This document shows, in pieces, positions 28,583 through 38,135 of a stretch of DNA of 64,000 nucleotides (position 1 is the stretch's first letter; every line of letters starts with the position of its first letter). Source of the stretch: Perkinsela sp. pyNocScin1 (Eukaryota > Euglenozoa > Kinetoplastea > Prokinetoplastida > Perkinselidae); NCBI GenBank assembly GCA_964019655.1, contig CAXHTR010000001.1, positions 558,001 to 622,000 on the forward strand, given 5' to 3'. The position numbers and the translations under genes are program-made. The notes under the pieces are model-generated. The model was not told where the DNA came from, made no database searches, and worked only from the letters and a program-made list of their open reading frames with translations.

Positions 28583-31500
28583 ATGCAATTTGAAAACCCG
28601 CCAGCCGACCCGGCCGACTACGAGAACCTCACGGAGCAGCTCACCGAGCTCACGCTGTCGCCGCACAACTCCCCGCTGCGCTCGCTTACGGCCTTCTCGG
28701 ACCTCGACACCGTCCGCGACCCCGACGCGGAGGACGAGGAAGAGGAAGAGCTCGACGACGAGGCGCAGGCCCAACGCGCCCCCGTCGCGCTCCCCGCGCA
28801 CGCGTGCTCCTACTGCGGCTGCCACGAGGCCGAGAGCGTCGTCAAGTGCGCCGTGCCCAACTGCGGCAAGTGGTTCTGCAACGGCCGTGGCAATACCTCC
28901 GCGGCGCACATCCTTCACCACATGATCCGCAGCAAGCACAAGGAGATCTCGCTCCACCCCGAGGGCCTCCTCGGCGCCGAGACAGTCCTCGAGTGCTTCG
29001 TGTGCGGCGGCAAGAACATTTTCGTGCTCGGCTTTGTGTCCTCGCGCACTGACTCCGTCGTCATCCTCCTGTGCCGCGACCCCTGCGTGAACATCGGCGC
29101 GCGCGACGGCTGCGACGGCGGCTGGGACCCGAGCTCTTGGCTCCCGCTCATCGAGGACCGCCAGCTCCTCCCCTGGCTCGTGCGCCCGCCGTCGCTCCCC
29201 GATGCGACCCGCGGCGACCGCAGCCACGTCATGCCCATCACGACGCAACAAATCATCAAACTCGAGGACATGTGGAAGACCAACGTGAAGGCGACCGTCG
29301 ACGATGTTCTGAGAATAGAGCGCGAGGGGATGATCGCGGGCATCGGTGGGCTCCTGCTCACCGGCGACGAGGCGCAGCAGCCCATCAAGCCTGTCGGCTT
29401 TTTTTATGACGACGCCTTCGCCTACGAGTCCACCTTCCTGCCCCTGCTTGAGCTCGAGGCTAAGACCGACGAGGAGATGAAGAAGCAGCACGTTCTCAGG
29501 GACGCGACCATCTCGTGGACCTCGGGGCTCAGCGGGCGCTGGATCGGCCAGCTCGACTTCCCGCGCACTGACGGGGACAGCCACCTCGTCGTCGGCGACG
29601 AGATGAAGATCGTGCACGCGGACGACGTCGAGACGCAGCGGCTCTGCGCCGACTGCGGCGGCGTCATCGGCGGTGACGACAAGCGCTGCATGTGCATCAA
29701 GAACAACATGACTTCCAAGAAGAGTGGGCACGAGATGGAGCACGGCGTCATCGGCACTGTCATCCGCCTCGCCCTCTCGGCCAACGGCACCGAGGACGAG
29801 GTCACCATCGAGGTCCGCCTCGGCACGCAGCAGCCCGGCAAGGGCCAGCAGCAGCGCCCCGGCAACGCCACGATGGCCGCCATCCGCAACGGCACCGGCG
29901 CCGGGTTCAACTGCGAGCTTGTGTGGAAGAGCGTCAGCTTCGACCGCATGCGCAACGCCTTAAAGATCTTTGCTCGAGACGAGACGAGCCTTTCAGCTTT
30001 TCTGTACCACCGCCTCCTCGGGCACGCCGTCGACGCGTCGACTGCGCCGGCCGACGAGCGCAGCAGCGCGCAGGTCCCGCTCGAGCTCGCGACGCCCGGC
30101 AGCCTCCCGCGCCTCAACCACTCGCAGGCCTCCGCCGTGCGCGGCGTTCTGAGCAACTCGCTGTCCTCCGCCAAGCCCATCTCGCTCATCCAGGGCCCGC
30201 CGGGCACTGGCAAGACTGTGACGTCTGCGACCCTCGTGTACCACCTCGTGCAGATCCACAACAACATTCAGGTTTTAGTCACAGCCCCATCAAACGTCGC
30301 CGTCGACCACTTGACGGAGTGCATCGCTGCCACTGGCCTCAAGGTCGTCCGCCTCTGCGCCAAGTCCCGCGAAACGCTCAGTGATGACACGATCGTCGCC
30401 GGCAACGCGAGCAACGTCGAGCCCTTCACGCTGCACTACCAGGTCGAGATGCTCGCGCGGCGCGTCGCCGAGGCCGATGAGAACCCTTCAGCACTGCCTG
30501 ACGACGTCGAGATCGCCCCAGAGCCGCGAGAGCCCAAACCGAAAAAGAATTATGGCAAACTCCCCAAGTCGCGCAAAATTCACATTTCGCACCACGAGGC
30601 GGCAACGTTCATCAAACTGCGACGCCTCCGCGACGAGTGCGGCGCCCTCAGCTCCCACGACGAGCGCCGGTACCATTCCTTATTACGAAAAATGGAGTAC
30701 CAGATCATCGCGTCGGCCGACGTCATCTGCGCGACCTGCGTGACCGCCGGCGACAGCCGCCTCCTGCCCTTCCGCCTCAAGCACGTTCTGATTGACGAGA
30801 GCACCCAGGCCTGCGAGCCCGAGACGCTCATCCCCCTCGTGCACGGCGCCAAGCAGCTCGTCCTCGTCGGCGACCACTGCCAGCTCGGCCCCGTCATCCT
30901 CTGCAAGCAGGCCGTCGCCGCCGGCCTCGGGCGCTCATTATTTGAAAGACTCGTGCTGCTCGGCGTGCGCCCGCACCGCCTCCAGATCCAGTACCGCATG
31001 CATCCGGCCATCTCGTCCTTCCCGTCCGACTGCTTCTACGAGGGCACGCTCGCGAACGGCGTGACCAACACCGACCGCCTCCGCGAGGAGCACCTGTTCG
31101 TGTGGCCCAACCCCTCGCGCCCCGTCCTCTTCTACGACAACTCAAGCCACGAGGAGCTCAGCGGCAGCGGCACGTCCTACCTCAACCGCCGCGAGGCCGC
31201 CGTCATTTCTCTGTTTGTGAACAAGCTGCTCACTTTGGGGGTCCTGCCGAGCGAGATGGGCGTCATCACCCCCTACGAGGGCCAGCGCGGGTACATCTCG
31301 AACTTTTTGGTGCGCAACGGCACGCTCCCCTCGGACGTCTACAAGGCAGTCGAGGTGAGCTCCGTCGACGCCTTCCAGGGCCGCGAGAAGCCATACATCC
31401 TATTAAGTTGCGTCCGCTCGAACAACCACCAGGGCATCGGGTTCTTGTCTGATGCCCGGCGCCTCAACGTCGCGCTCACGCGCGCCCAGAGCGGCCTCAT

Positions 31501-32122
31501 CATCGTCGGCAACGGCCGCGTGCTCAGCCGCCACCCCCTGTGGAACAAGCTCCTGACGCACTACAAGCAGTACGGCCTCGTCGTCTCGGGCCCCGTCGAG
31601 CGCCTCAAGGTCATCGACCTCCAGCTCCAAAAACCCGCCGAGCCCAAGAGCATGCTCTTCCGGACAAATGTGCTGAGTAATGAGACGGCGCCGGTGCAGG
31701 CCGAGGAGGAGCCGCGGCCCGCGGGCCCGCGGGTCTCGACGCCCTTCGCCACGGGCGCGGCGCCCTCGCCGTCGGCGTACAACGCGGTTGCGGGCAAGCG
31801 CGCGGAGGACACTGTCGACGTCACAGACGAGAAGTACACGCGCATGGTCGGGGGCATCGCGCAGCTCGTGGCGCCGAGCATGTACACCGCTGGGTCCAAG
31901 CAGGCCGTCGTCGAGCAGATGCGGCGCGAGAACGCTTTCTTCAGCCGCGACCGCGGCGAGCCCGAGGTCGACGACACGGACTACGCCGACGTCCTCGCGA
32001 TGAAGATGCCGTACCACCCGAGCATGACGCCCGTCGCGCAGACGCAGAGCTACGCGAAGGCCCTGGCGACGCACCTGATGTACCGCCAGAAGCGGCGCGA
32101 GCAGTCCGGCAAGGCGCAGTAA
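28583..32122 (+). CDS. UPF1: UPF1 (NAM7/RENT1) RNA helicase
   Basis: A 1179-residue superfamily 1B helicase. After an acidic N-terminus, the Cys/His-rich zinc domain occupies about 73-220 (CSYCGCHEAESVVKC, then FCNGRGNTSAAHILHH). The 1B insertion precedes motif I GPPGTGKT (about 537-544). Motif II is LIDESTQA (about 735), followed by QYRMHP (about 801), VDAFQGREK (about 927) and VALTRA (about 963). The DEST form of motif II and the CH domain are diagnostic for UPF1, the ATPase of nonsense-mediated decay. The Gln/Pro-rich tail lacks clear SQ clusters. The product is complete and slightly longer than human UPF1, with a linker near 625-660. Confidence 0.97.
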   Translation: MQFENPPADPADYENLTEQLTELTLSPHNSPLRSLTAFSDLDTVRDPDAEDEEEEELDDEAQAQRAPVALPAHACSYCGCHEAESVVKCAVPNCGKWFCNGRGNTSAAHILHHMIRSKHKEISLHPEGLLGAETVLECFVCGGKNIFVLGFVSSRTDSVVILLCRDPCVNIGARDGCDGGWDPSSWLPLIEDRQLLPWLVRPPSLPDATRGDRSHVMPITTQQIIKLEDMWKTNVKATVDDVLRIEREGMIAGIGGLLLTGDEAQQPIKPVGFFYDDAFAYESTFLPLLELEAKTDEEMKKQHVLRDATISWTSGLSGRWIGQLDFPRTDGDSHLVVGDEMKIVHADDVETQRLCADCGGVIGGDDKRCMCIKNNMTSKKSGHEMEHGVIGTVIRLALSANGTEDEVTIEVRLGTQQPGKGQQQRPGNATMAAIRNGTGAGFNCELVWKSVSFDRMRNALKIFARDETSLSAFLYHRLLGHAVDASTAPADERSSAQVPLELATPGSLPRLNHSQASAVRGVLSNSLSSAKPISLIQGPPGTGKTVTSATLVYHLVQIHNNIQVLVTAPSNVAVDHLTECIAATGLKVVRLCAKSRETLSDDTIVAGNASNVEPFTLHYQVEMLARRVAEADENPSALPDDVEIAPEPREPKPKKNYGKLPKSRKIHISHHEAATFIKLRRLRDECGALSSHDERRYHSLLRKMEYQIIASADVICATCVTAGDSRLLPFRLKHVLIDESTQACEPETLIPLVHGAKQLVLVGDHCQLGPVILCKQAVAAGLGRSLFERLVLLGVRPHRLQIQYRMHPAISSFPSDCFYEGTLANGVTNTDRLREEHLFVWPNPSRPVLFYDNSSHEELSGSGTSYLNRREAAVISLFVNKLLTLGVLPSEMGVITPYEGQRGYISNFLVRNGTLPSDVYKAVEVSSVDAFQGREKPYILLSCVRSNNHQGIGFLSDARRLNVALTRAQSGLIIVGNGRVLSRHPLWNKLLTHYKQYGLVVSGPVERLKVIDLQLQKPAEPKSMLFRTNVLSNETAPVQAEEEPRPAGPRVSTPFATGAAPSPSAYNAVAGKRAEDTVDVTDEKYTRMVGGIAQLVAPSMYTAGSKQAVVEQMRRENAFFSRDRGEPEVDDTDYADVLAMKMPYHPSMTPVAQTQSYAKALATHLMYRQKRREQSGKAQ

Positions 32123-32687
32123 GCTGAGAGAAGCGCAGCGGGCCACGAGTGGCGAAGCGCACGGGCTTTGGTGGGCGGAGGATTTTATGAAGAACCAAAG
32201 GCTGCCCGCACGTGCCGTTGTGAATGGCTCGCCGCCGCGCGCGAAGGATACCGAATACTTTTTTACATTGCATGCGTGCACTAATTGAGATAAGAGGTTT
32301 AGGGGGGTAAAGTAGGGGTTGGGCGGTGAGTGTATTTCGTAGAAATTATTTTTTCATCTCGAATGTGCTGGTGCAGACGAAGGGCAGTGCATTGAAGTTT
32401 CGAAAAATACTGCAGGGCGGAATGTATCAGCCTCGGAAGGAGCAGCCCTTTTCGCTGCGCGTACAGTATCGATTTGCGCATGTGATTGCACTGCCTGAAC
32501 CACGTTGATACGGAGCGCTTCGGTGCTTTGTATAGCGCAATGTTTCACCACTTTTTTGAAAAAAAAAAAAATAGCAACGACACGCCCCTCTGATGTGGCT
32601 TATTTTCTATCCAAATATCACTTAGTTCCTGAGGTACCATACCTATTCAAGAGACTTTTTTTCATAAAAGTGCATCTCAGAAAAAAC
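32123..32687. other. gene-free stretch after UPF1
   Basis: A ~560-nt stretch with only short, poor ORFs. An A-run (12-13 nt) lies near 32562. No RNA gene recognised. Confidence 0.35.
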
Positions 32688-32720
32688 TGTGGCCCCCTCA
32701 GGGGGTCACAAGCCCAAGAA
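32688..32720. repeat. GC-rich hairpin repeat, copy 1
   Basis: Near-perfect inverted repeat TGTGGCCCCC / GGGGGTCACA followed by AGCCCAA. A related hairpin with the same TCACnAGCCCAA tail lies at 39104-39142, and a similar palindrome occurs inside the hAT element at 35232-35255. Confidence 0.5.
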
Positions 32721-32743
32721 ATGAAATATTGTTCAAGAGATAA

Positions 32744-32929
32744 GAGTTCGCGTTGCGCATTGAACGCCTCCCATCGACGATCCAGTTCATCCACGTGGCA
32801 GCGAGTCAGCGCATGGTGCGCTTTCCCTTCCGGTGCCTGCCGAGGGATCTGCGGTACATATATGTGGAAAGCAGCACTGGTACAGCTATGCACGCGAATG
32901 ATGAAACGGAAAATGTCCTGAACTGCTGA
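32744..32929 (+). pseudogene. LRR gene remnant (C-terminal repeats)
   Basis: An open segment of 61 codons between stops. It reads as two LRR-like units: RIERLPSTIQFIHV and CLPRDLRYIYVES. It has no start and no N-cap. It resembles the 3' ends of the short LRR genes near 55-58 kb. A degraded family copy is the best reading. Confidence 0.5.
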
Positions 32930-32951
32930 TCTGCCCTCGAAAATTGAAGAA

Positions 32952-33251
32952 GTGTGTTTGAATTTGGACATACCGATGTATCGCACTTTGAGCCTCGCCA
33001 GAGTGCCCATTACACTTCGGCTCTTTATCATTGCAAATGGGAACGCTATTCAAAGCGTTATCGTGGAAAATACGGAGCTTGGTTTAAGGTTCCAGGCGGC
33101 CAAGGTGTTTCATACAAGGCCGAAGGATGTGAAGAGTGCCAGCACAATGGGCAGGAGGGCTGATGAGCGCGTTGCTGCAGTGAATGCAGCGCAGCTAGGA
33201 GAGCTTACCTACTTTGGAACATATGACAAAAAATGCAAGGAGAGGTGGTGA
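32952..33251 (+). pseudogene. possible LRR C-terminal remnant
   Basis: A 99-codon ORF with the stretch VPITLRLFII and a following IVENTEL segment. It lines up loosely with the end of the next LRR gene (IPIKLRAVEL, then IVVVDNHEFEL). It lacks leader and N-cap. It may be a remnant or a chance ORF. Confidence 0.3.
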
Positions 33252-33353
33252 ATGAATGCGATGATTCATCAATCGCTGAAACATTTTTAGATTTTCCCAC
33301 ACCAATCGAATTCCAGCACTACCGCTTTTGATTGTTTTCTATTTTTGGTTCCA

Positions 33354-34184
33354 ATGCTCTTTACGCTGCTCTTGGCCGCAGACGTCCCTAGCATCGGCAG
33401 ATTCGATGTGCAGAGCCTCCCACACCAGACGCTCATAGAGCTTCTATTCGAGCATTTTGATGATCTTAAAATCGCAAAAGATTCCGATGGAAACTTCATT
33501 CCCATCGAAGAGTGGAGCATCCTGAAATGTGATACGAGTGGCTTGGTCAAAGAAATCCATGCTCTCAAAAACGAGCACGATATGTTGATCGGCAGTATCG
33601 ATTTCCAGTTCGTCCCACCAAGCGTAATATCCCTTGAAATTCCTCGTCTCTGGCTCAAGGGGTCCATCGAAACAGAACAGCCCCCTGCAGGACTGCGCAA
33701 GCTCAATTGCTCCAGGAATCGACTCAATGGAACATTTAACACCAGAAAGCTTCCACAAAATCTCGAATATTTGTCGATTCACAGGAATCGGTTCACAGGA
33801 AGCCTTGCGCTCGATACACTGCCGTATTCCCTCCAGCATATGGATGCCTCTAACTGTAACTTCACTGGAGAGGTCAATTTGTGTGCGCTGCCTCCGTCAC
33901 TCGAAGTCCTCAAAATCGAAGAAAATGGATTTACGGGCAAGATAGATATGCGCAGCATCCCTATCAAGCTTCGGGCCGTCGAACTGCACGAGAACGATTT
34001 TGACACGCAAGGCATCGTGGTCGTCGATAATCACGAATTCGAATTGTTCGGGGTACATGACGTGTTTCAAGACAAAATCTTCACGCCCAGCGGGGAAGCG
34101 CGCAGTGTCACCGGCTTTGAGTTTCACTGTGTCTATCCAGAAGAAGATGGTACTAATTACGTATGTGATGACGATTACTACTAA
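33354..34184 (+). CDS. LRR family protein, short form
   Basis: A 276-residue protein. The leader MLFTLLLAAD is followed by the N-cap (GRFDVQSLPHQTLIELLF, then DGNFIPIEEW), about seven LRRs with NxFTG steps, and a Cys/acidic tail (the final residues are YVCDDDYY). It is intact but stands among three decayed copies. The ATG at 33354 is preceded by a pyrimidine run. No membrane anchor. It may be a functional short member or a recently shortened one. Confidence 0.78.
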   Translation: MLFTLLLAADVPSIGRFDVQSLPHQTLIELLFEHFDDLKIAKDSDGNFIPIEEWSILKCDTSGLVKEIHALKNEHDMLIGSIDFQFVPPSVISLEIPRLWLKGSIETEQPPAGLRKLNCSRNRLNGTFNTRKLPQNLEYLSIHRNRFTGSLALDTLPYSLQHMDASNCNFTGEVNLCALPPSLEVLKIEENGFTGKIDMRSIPIKLRAVELHENDFDTQGIVVVDNHEFELFGVHDVFQDKIFTPSGEARSVTGFEFHCVYPEEDGTNYVCDDDYY

Positions 34185-34313
34185 GTAATGCAGGAAGCAT
34201 GAATACAGAGTATTTTATCGATATTTTGATAAAGTTGATCGAAGGGAAAAGGCAAAAATCTTTTCTTCTCAAATCTGCTCATTCCGATCATTTTCACTAA
34301 TGAAACGAATTCA

Positions 34314-34577
34314 ATGTTTCTCGCGACCATTGCCCATGATGAAAATGCGCTCTCTACACAGGGCTACCAAGCAGACCTCATGCGCTAATTCTTCTTTGAT
34401 ATATCCGAAGCGTTCCTGAACGAGCACGGCAGGGGCCAAGCGCTCGTGCCAAAGCGCCGCCGCAGCTACAACGTCTGCGGCTGTAGTGAGTACCCACCGT
34501 GGCGCGGCATCACCTGCAAAAGCGGCGAAGTCATCAGGGTCGAGTACGCAGCGGCGACAGATGTCAAGACGAATTAA
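34314..34577 (+). pseudogene. LRR gene remnant, N-terminal part with premature stop
   Basis: It starts with the family-like leader MFLATIAHD. An in-frame TAA at 34386-34388 interrupts the frame, which then continues through the N-cap motif YPPWRGITCKSG to a TAA at 34575-34577. No LRRs follow. The W-R-G-I-T-C block is the CxW-type N-cap seen in the genes at 52859 and 58279, so this is a truncated subfamily C relic. Confidence 0.7.
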
Positions 34578-35090
34578 AAAGCTTATTATTCACAGGAAAA
34601 ATGTTTTGTTACGTAGAGAATCAGCTCGAAAGTCTTCCTGCCTCTACATCCCCCCAAGGATGGGCCTACGCATATTTTTTCTTAAAATCGGTGATCGAAG
34701 AAGCAAAGATTTCATTTGACGAATATAACGCGAGTTCTCTGTAGAGAGTCATAGCGCTTTTTGGTACGATTCAGTCGCATTCGTAAAAACATATGCACAC
34801 CGACTTCTTTTACGCTGATCTTGTAAAAATAGTAAACGCATACCTACTGAATCTTCTTTAGAATGCATTTAATCAGTGTCTGGGCCCAAGACGCGTTGCG
34901 CGTTTGATCTTGTCTCACGATTAAGTACACTAAAATAGGTTCGCCATGATTATGAGATACAGTTGATATACTTCACAATGACGATATTCTTGCTTTTTAC
35001 TTGTCTCATTGGACTACTCGATGCGCTGTTACAGGGCCTACCAGAGTAGTGACACACTTTCTTTCTATTGTATACAATTTCTTTCTTCAA
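34578..35090. other. gene-free intergenic stretch
   Basis: A 513-nt AT-rich stretch. A short ORF runs to 34744 but has no family resemblance that I can defend. The end is the pyrimidine-rich leader of the interrupted LRR gene (ctttctattg through tttctttcttcaa). Confidence 0.35.
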
Positions 35091-35134
35091 ATGCTTTTAC
35101 ATCTCCTCGTTAGTGCCGACCCATCGCTCGGCCG
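35091..35134 (+). pseudogene. LRR gene, 5' fragment, interrupted by the hAT element
   Basis: The ATG at 35091 opens a family-type leader (MLLHLLVSADPSLGR). The frame is broken by the transposon at 35135 within the Gly-Arg codons. Together with 38136-39000 it would make 909 nt, exactly 303 codons including the stop, so the gene was open before insertion. Confidence 0.88.
35127..35134. repeat. hAT target-site duplication, left copy
   Basis: CTCGGCCG immediately precedes the element. It is identical to 38128-38135. Confidence 0.92.
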
Positions 35135-35158
35135 CAGGGATTTGAATACGTGGAGTGA

Positions 35159-35200
35159 TCACGCCAATGTGGCGTGATGAGAGGGTGATTTGTGGCGTGA
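35159..35200. repeat. left subterminal TGGCGTGA motifs of the hAT element
   Basis: TCACGCCA (35159) faces TGGCGTGA (35170), with a third copy at 35193. Two direct copies at 38054 and 38093 mark the right end. hAT transposases commonly bind short subterminal repeats, so these are candidate binding sites. Confidence 0.6.
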
Positions 35201-35231
35201 CGCTCAAATGGTGGATTTTGGAAGAAAATTT

Positions 35232-35255
35232 CCGTGACCCCGGCAGGGGTCACGG
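35232..35255. repeat. perfect hairpin in the left arm of the hAT element
   Basis: CCGTGACCCC and its exact complement are separated by GGCA. The right arm has a GC-rich counterpart at 38004-38032 with GCCGGC at both ends. Confidence 0.65.
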
Positions 35256-35337
35256 CCGTGAATTTTTTTTGTAAGCGCATTTATGGGCTTTTGAAAACAT
35301 TGGTTCTTTCGGAATTTTTCCAATTACATAATTGAAA

Positions 35338-37755
35338 ATGACAATAAAGCGTCCAAGAGAAAGCAGTAAATCTACCTTGAAATCGTGGATAAAGCCTATT
35401 GCAGATGCTCAAAGCCTTTCAACTGCTCCTGCTTCACCCAAAGATACTCCAATGACACCAACTGTAGCTATCAGTGAAAGACAGAGTAATTCAGCACCTC
35501 CTTCATCGCCCAAATCTCATCACACATCGGCGCTTGAAATTCTCAACGAAGCACAAGTAGTAACGAAGTCACCTTCTCGGCCTACGGTTAACTCAGCCCC
35601 AATTCTAGAGATGATTTCCGAGCTTGAATTATCCCCAAATGCTACTTCTCCATTCGACTTCGCACCATCTTCAGTACAAGCCCTTCTTACTCGTCTTGAA
35701 AGCGCTTCAACTTCTTCTCCTGCAGCAGAGGTGAGATCAATTCAATTTCCCGTGATAGAAGAGGAACGCGAGTCATCCGATGATGATTTGCATTATGTTA
35801 CCCCTGATGCACTTCTTGGTCATGCCCCAAAGCCCAAGGGAAAGATTTCTTTGTCACTTCGACGCCCAAGCACGAGACGCTTTTCTAACAGGACTCTCAG
35901 TGAGCGAGCGACAAAACGAAGAGCACCGCGAAAGTTCCATGATTCGCACTATGACTATGGATATAAGCCTGCTGTCGGTGATGATGGAAAGGAGTGTCCG
36001 CAGTGCCTTGCATGTGACTTTAAGCTCGCCAATGAATCGATGGTGAAGGGTCATTTGCTGAAGCATCGGGCTGGCTGCAGCCCAGACGCTTTAGACTGGG
36101 ACAGGCACGACTGGGAAGATTGGGTAGCTACAGAGAAACCTGGGGTTCAAACAAGCCTGGTTGATTATGGCTTCCCTCTGACAAAGGATACAGAGGTTGC
36201 AACCCTTGTCGAGGTTTCCATGATAATAGGAAAGAACAGGCTTGCACACGTTACCGGTGAAAATGCTTTTAAACCTGCGATTGAAAAGGTTATCCGGAGA
36301 CTTGACCCGAATTCACGCGCACTCAAGTTTCTCGATCGCATTTCCTTTTCGAACTATCGCGTGAAGCGTGTAATAAAGTGCACTTCCCTCTGCATGCAGA
36401 AACAAATTATGGAGGAGTTGAAGTCGTCCCCATTTCCAGTACATATTCAACTGGACGAGTCGACAGACAGCTCAAGTTCTGCGTATTTGGTGTTGCATGT
36501 GCGCTATATGGTGAAGGAAGGTGATGATTATGTTGTCAGAGATAAGCTTTTGTTTTGTGATAGATTAATTAAGTGTAAGTCGTGGAACATCTTTAATTCC
36601 ATCAACAAGCATTTCGTTGATAGTGGCATGAGCTGGTCTAAGGTTGCATCTGTTTGTACAGATGGAGCCAAGGTAATGACTGGAAAGAAGACAGCATTGG
36701 CAGCCCGTCTCAAGAGAGTTAACAAGGACATTGTTTCGAAGCACTGCTTGTTGCATTGTCTTAACCTCGCGACGAAAGATCTCTCTGAATATTTCGAGGA
36801 AGTTATGAAAGGAGTTATTGAAGTCATACAGGCTGTCAGAAGCTCGCATGATTCGCATAGACAGTTTGGACAGTACTGCAAGCGGCACAAACTTCGTATA
36901 TCTCGGCTCTTTTTATATTCTGCGATTCGTTGGCTTTCGCGAGGCCAATGCCTCAATCGTTTCTTTCAATATCGAGATCATATTTACGCGTTTTTGATTG
37001 AGCAAAAAAATTTTGACGTTGCACGTAAGCTTACCGACAAAAAGTTCATGCTTCACGTGGCTTATCTCTCAGATATTTTTGATCTCTTTAACGATACGAA
37101 CACAGGTCTTCAATTTAAAGATTTGAGCATTGATAGAGCATTTCGAGAAATCGATGGGCTCATACAAATTCTCCAAGAATGGCTTAAAAGCTCTAACAAT
37201 CTTAGCCTCGAAAGATTTCGCAACGCAAATCATTACATAACGCTGAATCAGGATGCAAAAGTGTTCCTTCCAGATTTCTTTTCAAAGGTCTCGAGTCATA
37301 TTGATTTTTCCATTGTCCTTCTGCAGGCCTATACGAGAGAGCACAGAAAGCATTACAGCGAATGGATGTCCTCTCCGTTTCATATCGATTTGGGAAGTCT
37401 TACAATAAGTGAAGCATTGAAGAGAGATCTCAGAAACTTAAGAAAAGAAGTTCACCTTAAAAATATCTTTATGGAATGCACTAAACAAGAGAAGAATCTA
37501 TCGATATTTTGGGCATTCGCACGCCAAAAGTACCCTGCGCTTTCAGAACTCGCAATACGATCTTTGCTTTCATACGCGACTTCCTATTTGAGTGAGCAAA
37601 CCTTTTCTGGTTTAGCGTCTTTGAAAACAAAGTATAGGAACAAACTCAACGCAATTCACGATTTGAACGTTTTACGGAATGATCTACCAACCGTTGATGA
37701 GGTCGTTGAGTTCATGAAAACATGGAAAGAAAGTTCAACGAACATTCGTGCGTAG
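35338..37755 (+). CDS. hAT transposase (Buster/ZBED5-SCAND3 like)
   Basis: An 805-residue protein. Residues 1-150 are Ser/Pro/Thr-rich and disordered. A BED-like zinc finger lies near 220-245 (CPQCLACDF, then LANESM and HLLKH). The RNase-H-like domain carries QLDESTDSS (about 368) and VCTDGAKVM (about 440), both with catalytic-position Asp, then HCLLHCLNLA and RWLSRGQCLNRFF. The C-terminal hAT dimerisation region has YLSEQTFSGLASLKTKYRN (about 755-775), which supplies the third acidic residue. The pattern is that of animal ZBED5/FAM200-type hAT proteins. No stop or frameshift. Start: first ATG of the frame, at 35338. Confidence 0.92.
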   Translation: MTIKRPRESSKSTLKSWIKPIADAQSLSTAPASPKDTPMTPTVAISERQSNSAPPSSPKSHHTSALEILNEAQVVTKSPSRPTVNSAPILEMISELELSPNATSPFDFAPSSVQALLTRLESASTSSPAAEVRSIQFPVIEEERESSDDDLHYVTPDALLGHAPKPKGKISLSLRRPSTRRFSNRTLSERATKRRAPRKFHDSHYDYGYKPAVGDDGKECPQCLACDFKLANESMVKGHLLKHRAGCSPDALDWDRHDWEDWVATEKPGVQTSLVDYGFPLTKDTEVATLVEVSMIIGKNRLAHVTGENAFKPAIEKVIRRLDPNSRALKFLDRISFSNYRVKRVIKCTSLCMQKQIMEELKSSPFPVHIQLDESTDSSSSAYLVLHVRYMVKEGDDYVVRDKLLFCDRLIKCKSWNIFNSINKHFVDSGMSWSKVASVCTDGAKVMTGKKTALAARLKRVNKDIVSKHCLLHCLNLATKDLSEYFEEVMKGVIEVIQAVRSSHDSHRQFGQYCKRHKLRISRLFLYSAIRWLSRGQCLNRFFQYRDHIYAFLIEQKNFDVARKLTDKKFMLHVAYLSDIFDLFNDTNTGLQFKDLSIDRAFREIDGLIQILQEWLKSSNNLSLERFRNANHYITLNQDAKVFLPDFFSKVSSHIDFSIVLLQAYTREHRKHYSEWMSSPFHIDLGSLTISEALKRDLRNLRKEVHLKNIFMECTKQEKNLSIFWAFARQKYPALSELAIRSLLSYATSYLSEQTFSGLASLKTKYRNKLNAIHDLNVLRNDLPTVDEVVEFMKTWKESSTNIRA

Positions 37756-38003
37756 GTAACGCAGCCTTTTCAAGCCATAGCAGTATCTTATAAAGCCATA
37801 GCAGAATATCGTGATTAACAAGGTAGAGTAGCTCATTTATGTTGTTTTCAAAGGACATCTTTACATGACTAACATTTCCTTATCAAGTATCCATGAAATC
37901 TCCTGCTAGGCCTCCCAGAAGTCGAAAAAACTGCCTTTTTTGATGGCTCATAGAAAGCTTTCTCTGGAAAAGGGGGTCAAATTTTCAAGACTCGGTGACC
38001 GCT

Positions 38004-38032
38004 GCCGGCCCGTCCCGAAGGGGCGTGCCGGC
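38004..38032. repeat. GC-rich hairpin in the right arm of the hAT element
   Basis: GCCGGC occurs at both ends, with GTCCC/GGGGC pairing inside. Mirrors the left-arm hairpin. Confidence 0.55.
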
Positions 38033-38127
38033 AAAAAAAAATTCAAAAGTGTGTGGCGTGAAAATTTCATTTTGGTCGCCAAATTGGCCATGTGGCGTGA
38101 AAATTTTTTTTTGCTCTCAAATCGCTG

Positions 38128-38135
38128 CTCGGCCG
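38128..38135. repeat. hAT target-site duplication, right copy
   Basis: CTCGGCCG directly after the right end; identical to 35127-35134. Confidence 0.92.

Larger units (their letters stand above)
35135..38127 (+). mobile_element. complete hAT-superfamily DNA transposon
   Basis: A 2993-bp element. The left end is CAGGGATTTGA and the inverted right end is CAGCGATTTGA (10 of 11 match), the CAGnG form typical of hAT ends. It is flanked by perfect 8-bp duplications CTCGGCCG, the hAT target-site length. Subterminal TGGCGTGA motifs occur at 35170, 35193, 38054 and 38093, with an inverted copy at 35159. GC-rich hairpins lie near both ends. One intact transposase ORF fills the body. It is inserted in the second exon-like part of an LRR leader and is AT-richer than the surrounding genes. 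Clean ends and an open ORF imply a recent insertion. Confidence 0.93.

Noticed and set aside
28580-29743. 387-codon ORF on the - strand
   Set aside because: Antisense shadow of the UPF1 zinc domain; Val/Ala/Leu/Asp-rich composition typical of reverse-frame GC codons.
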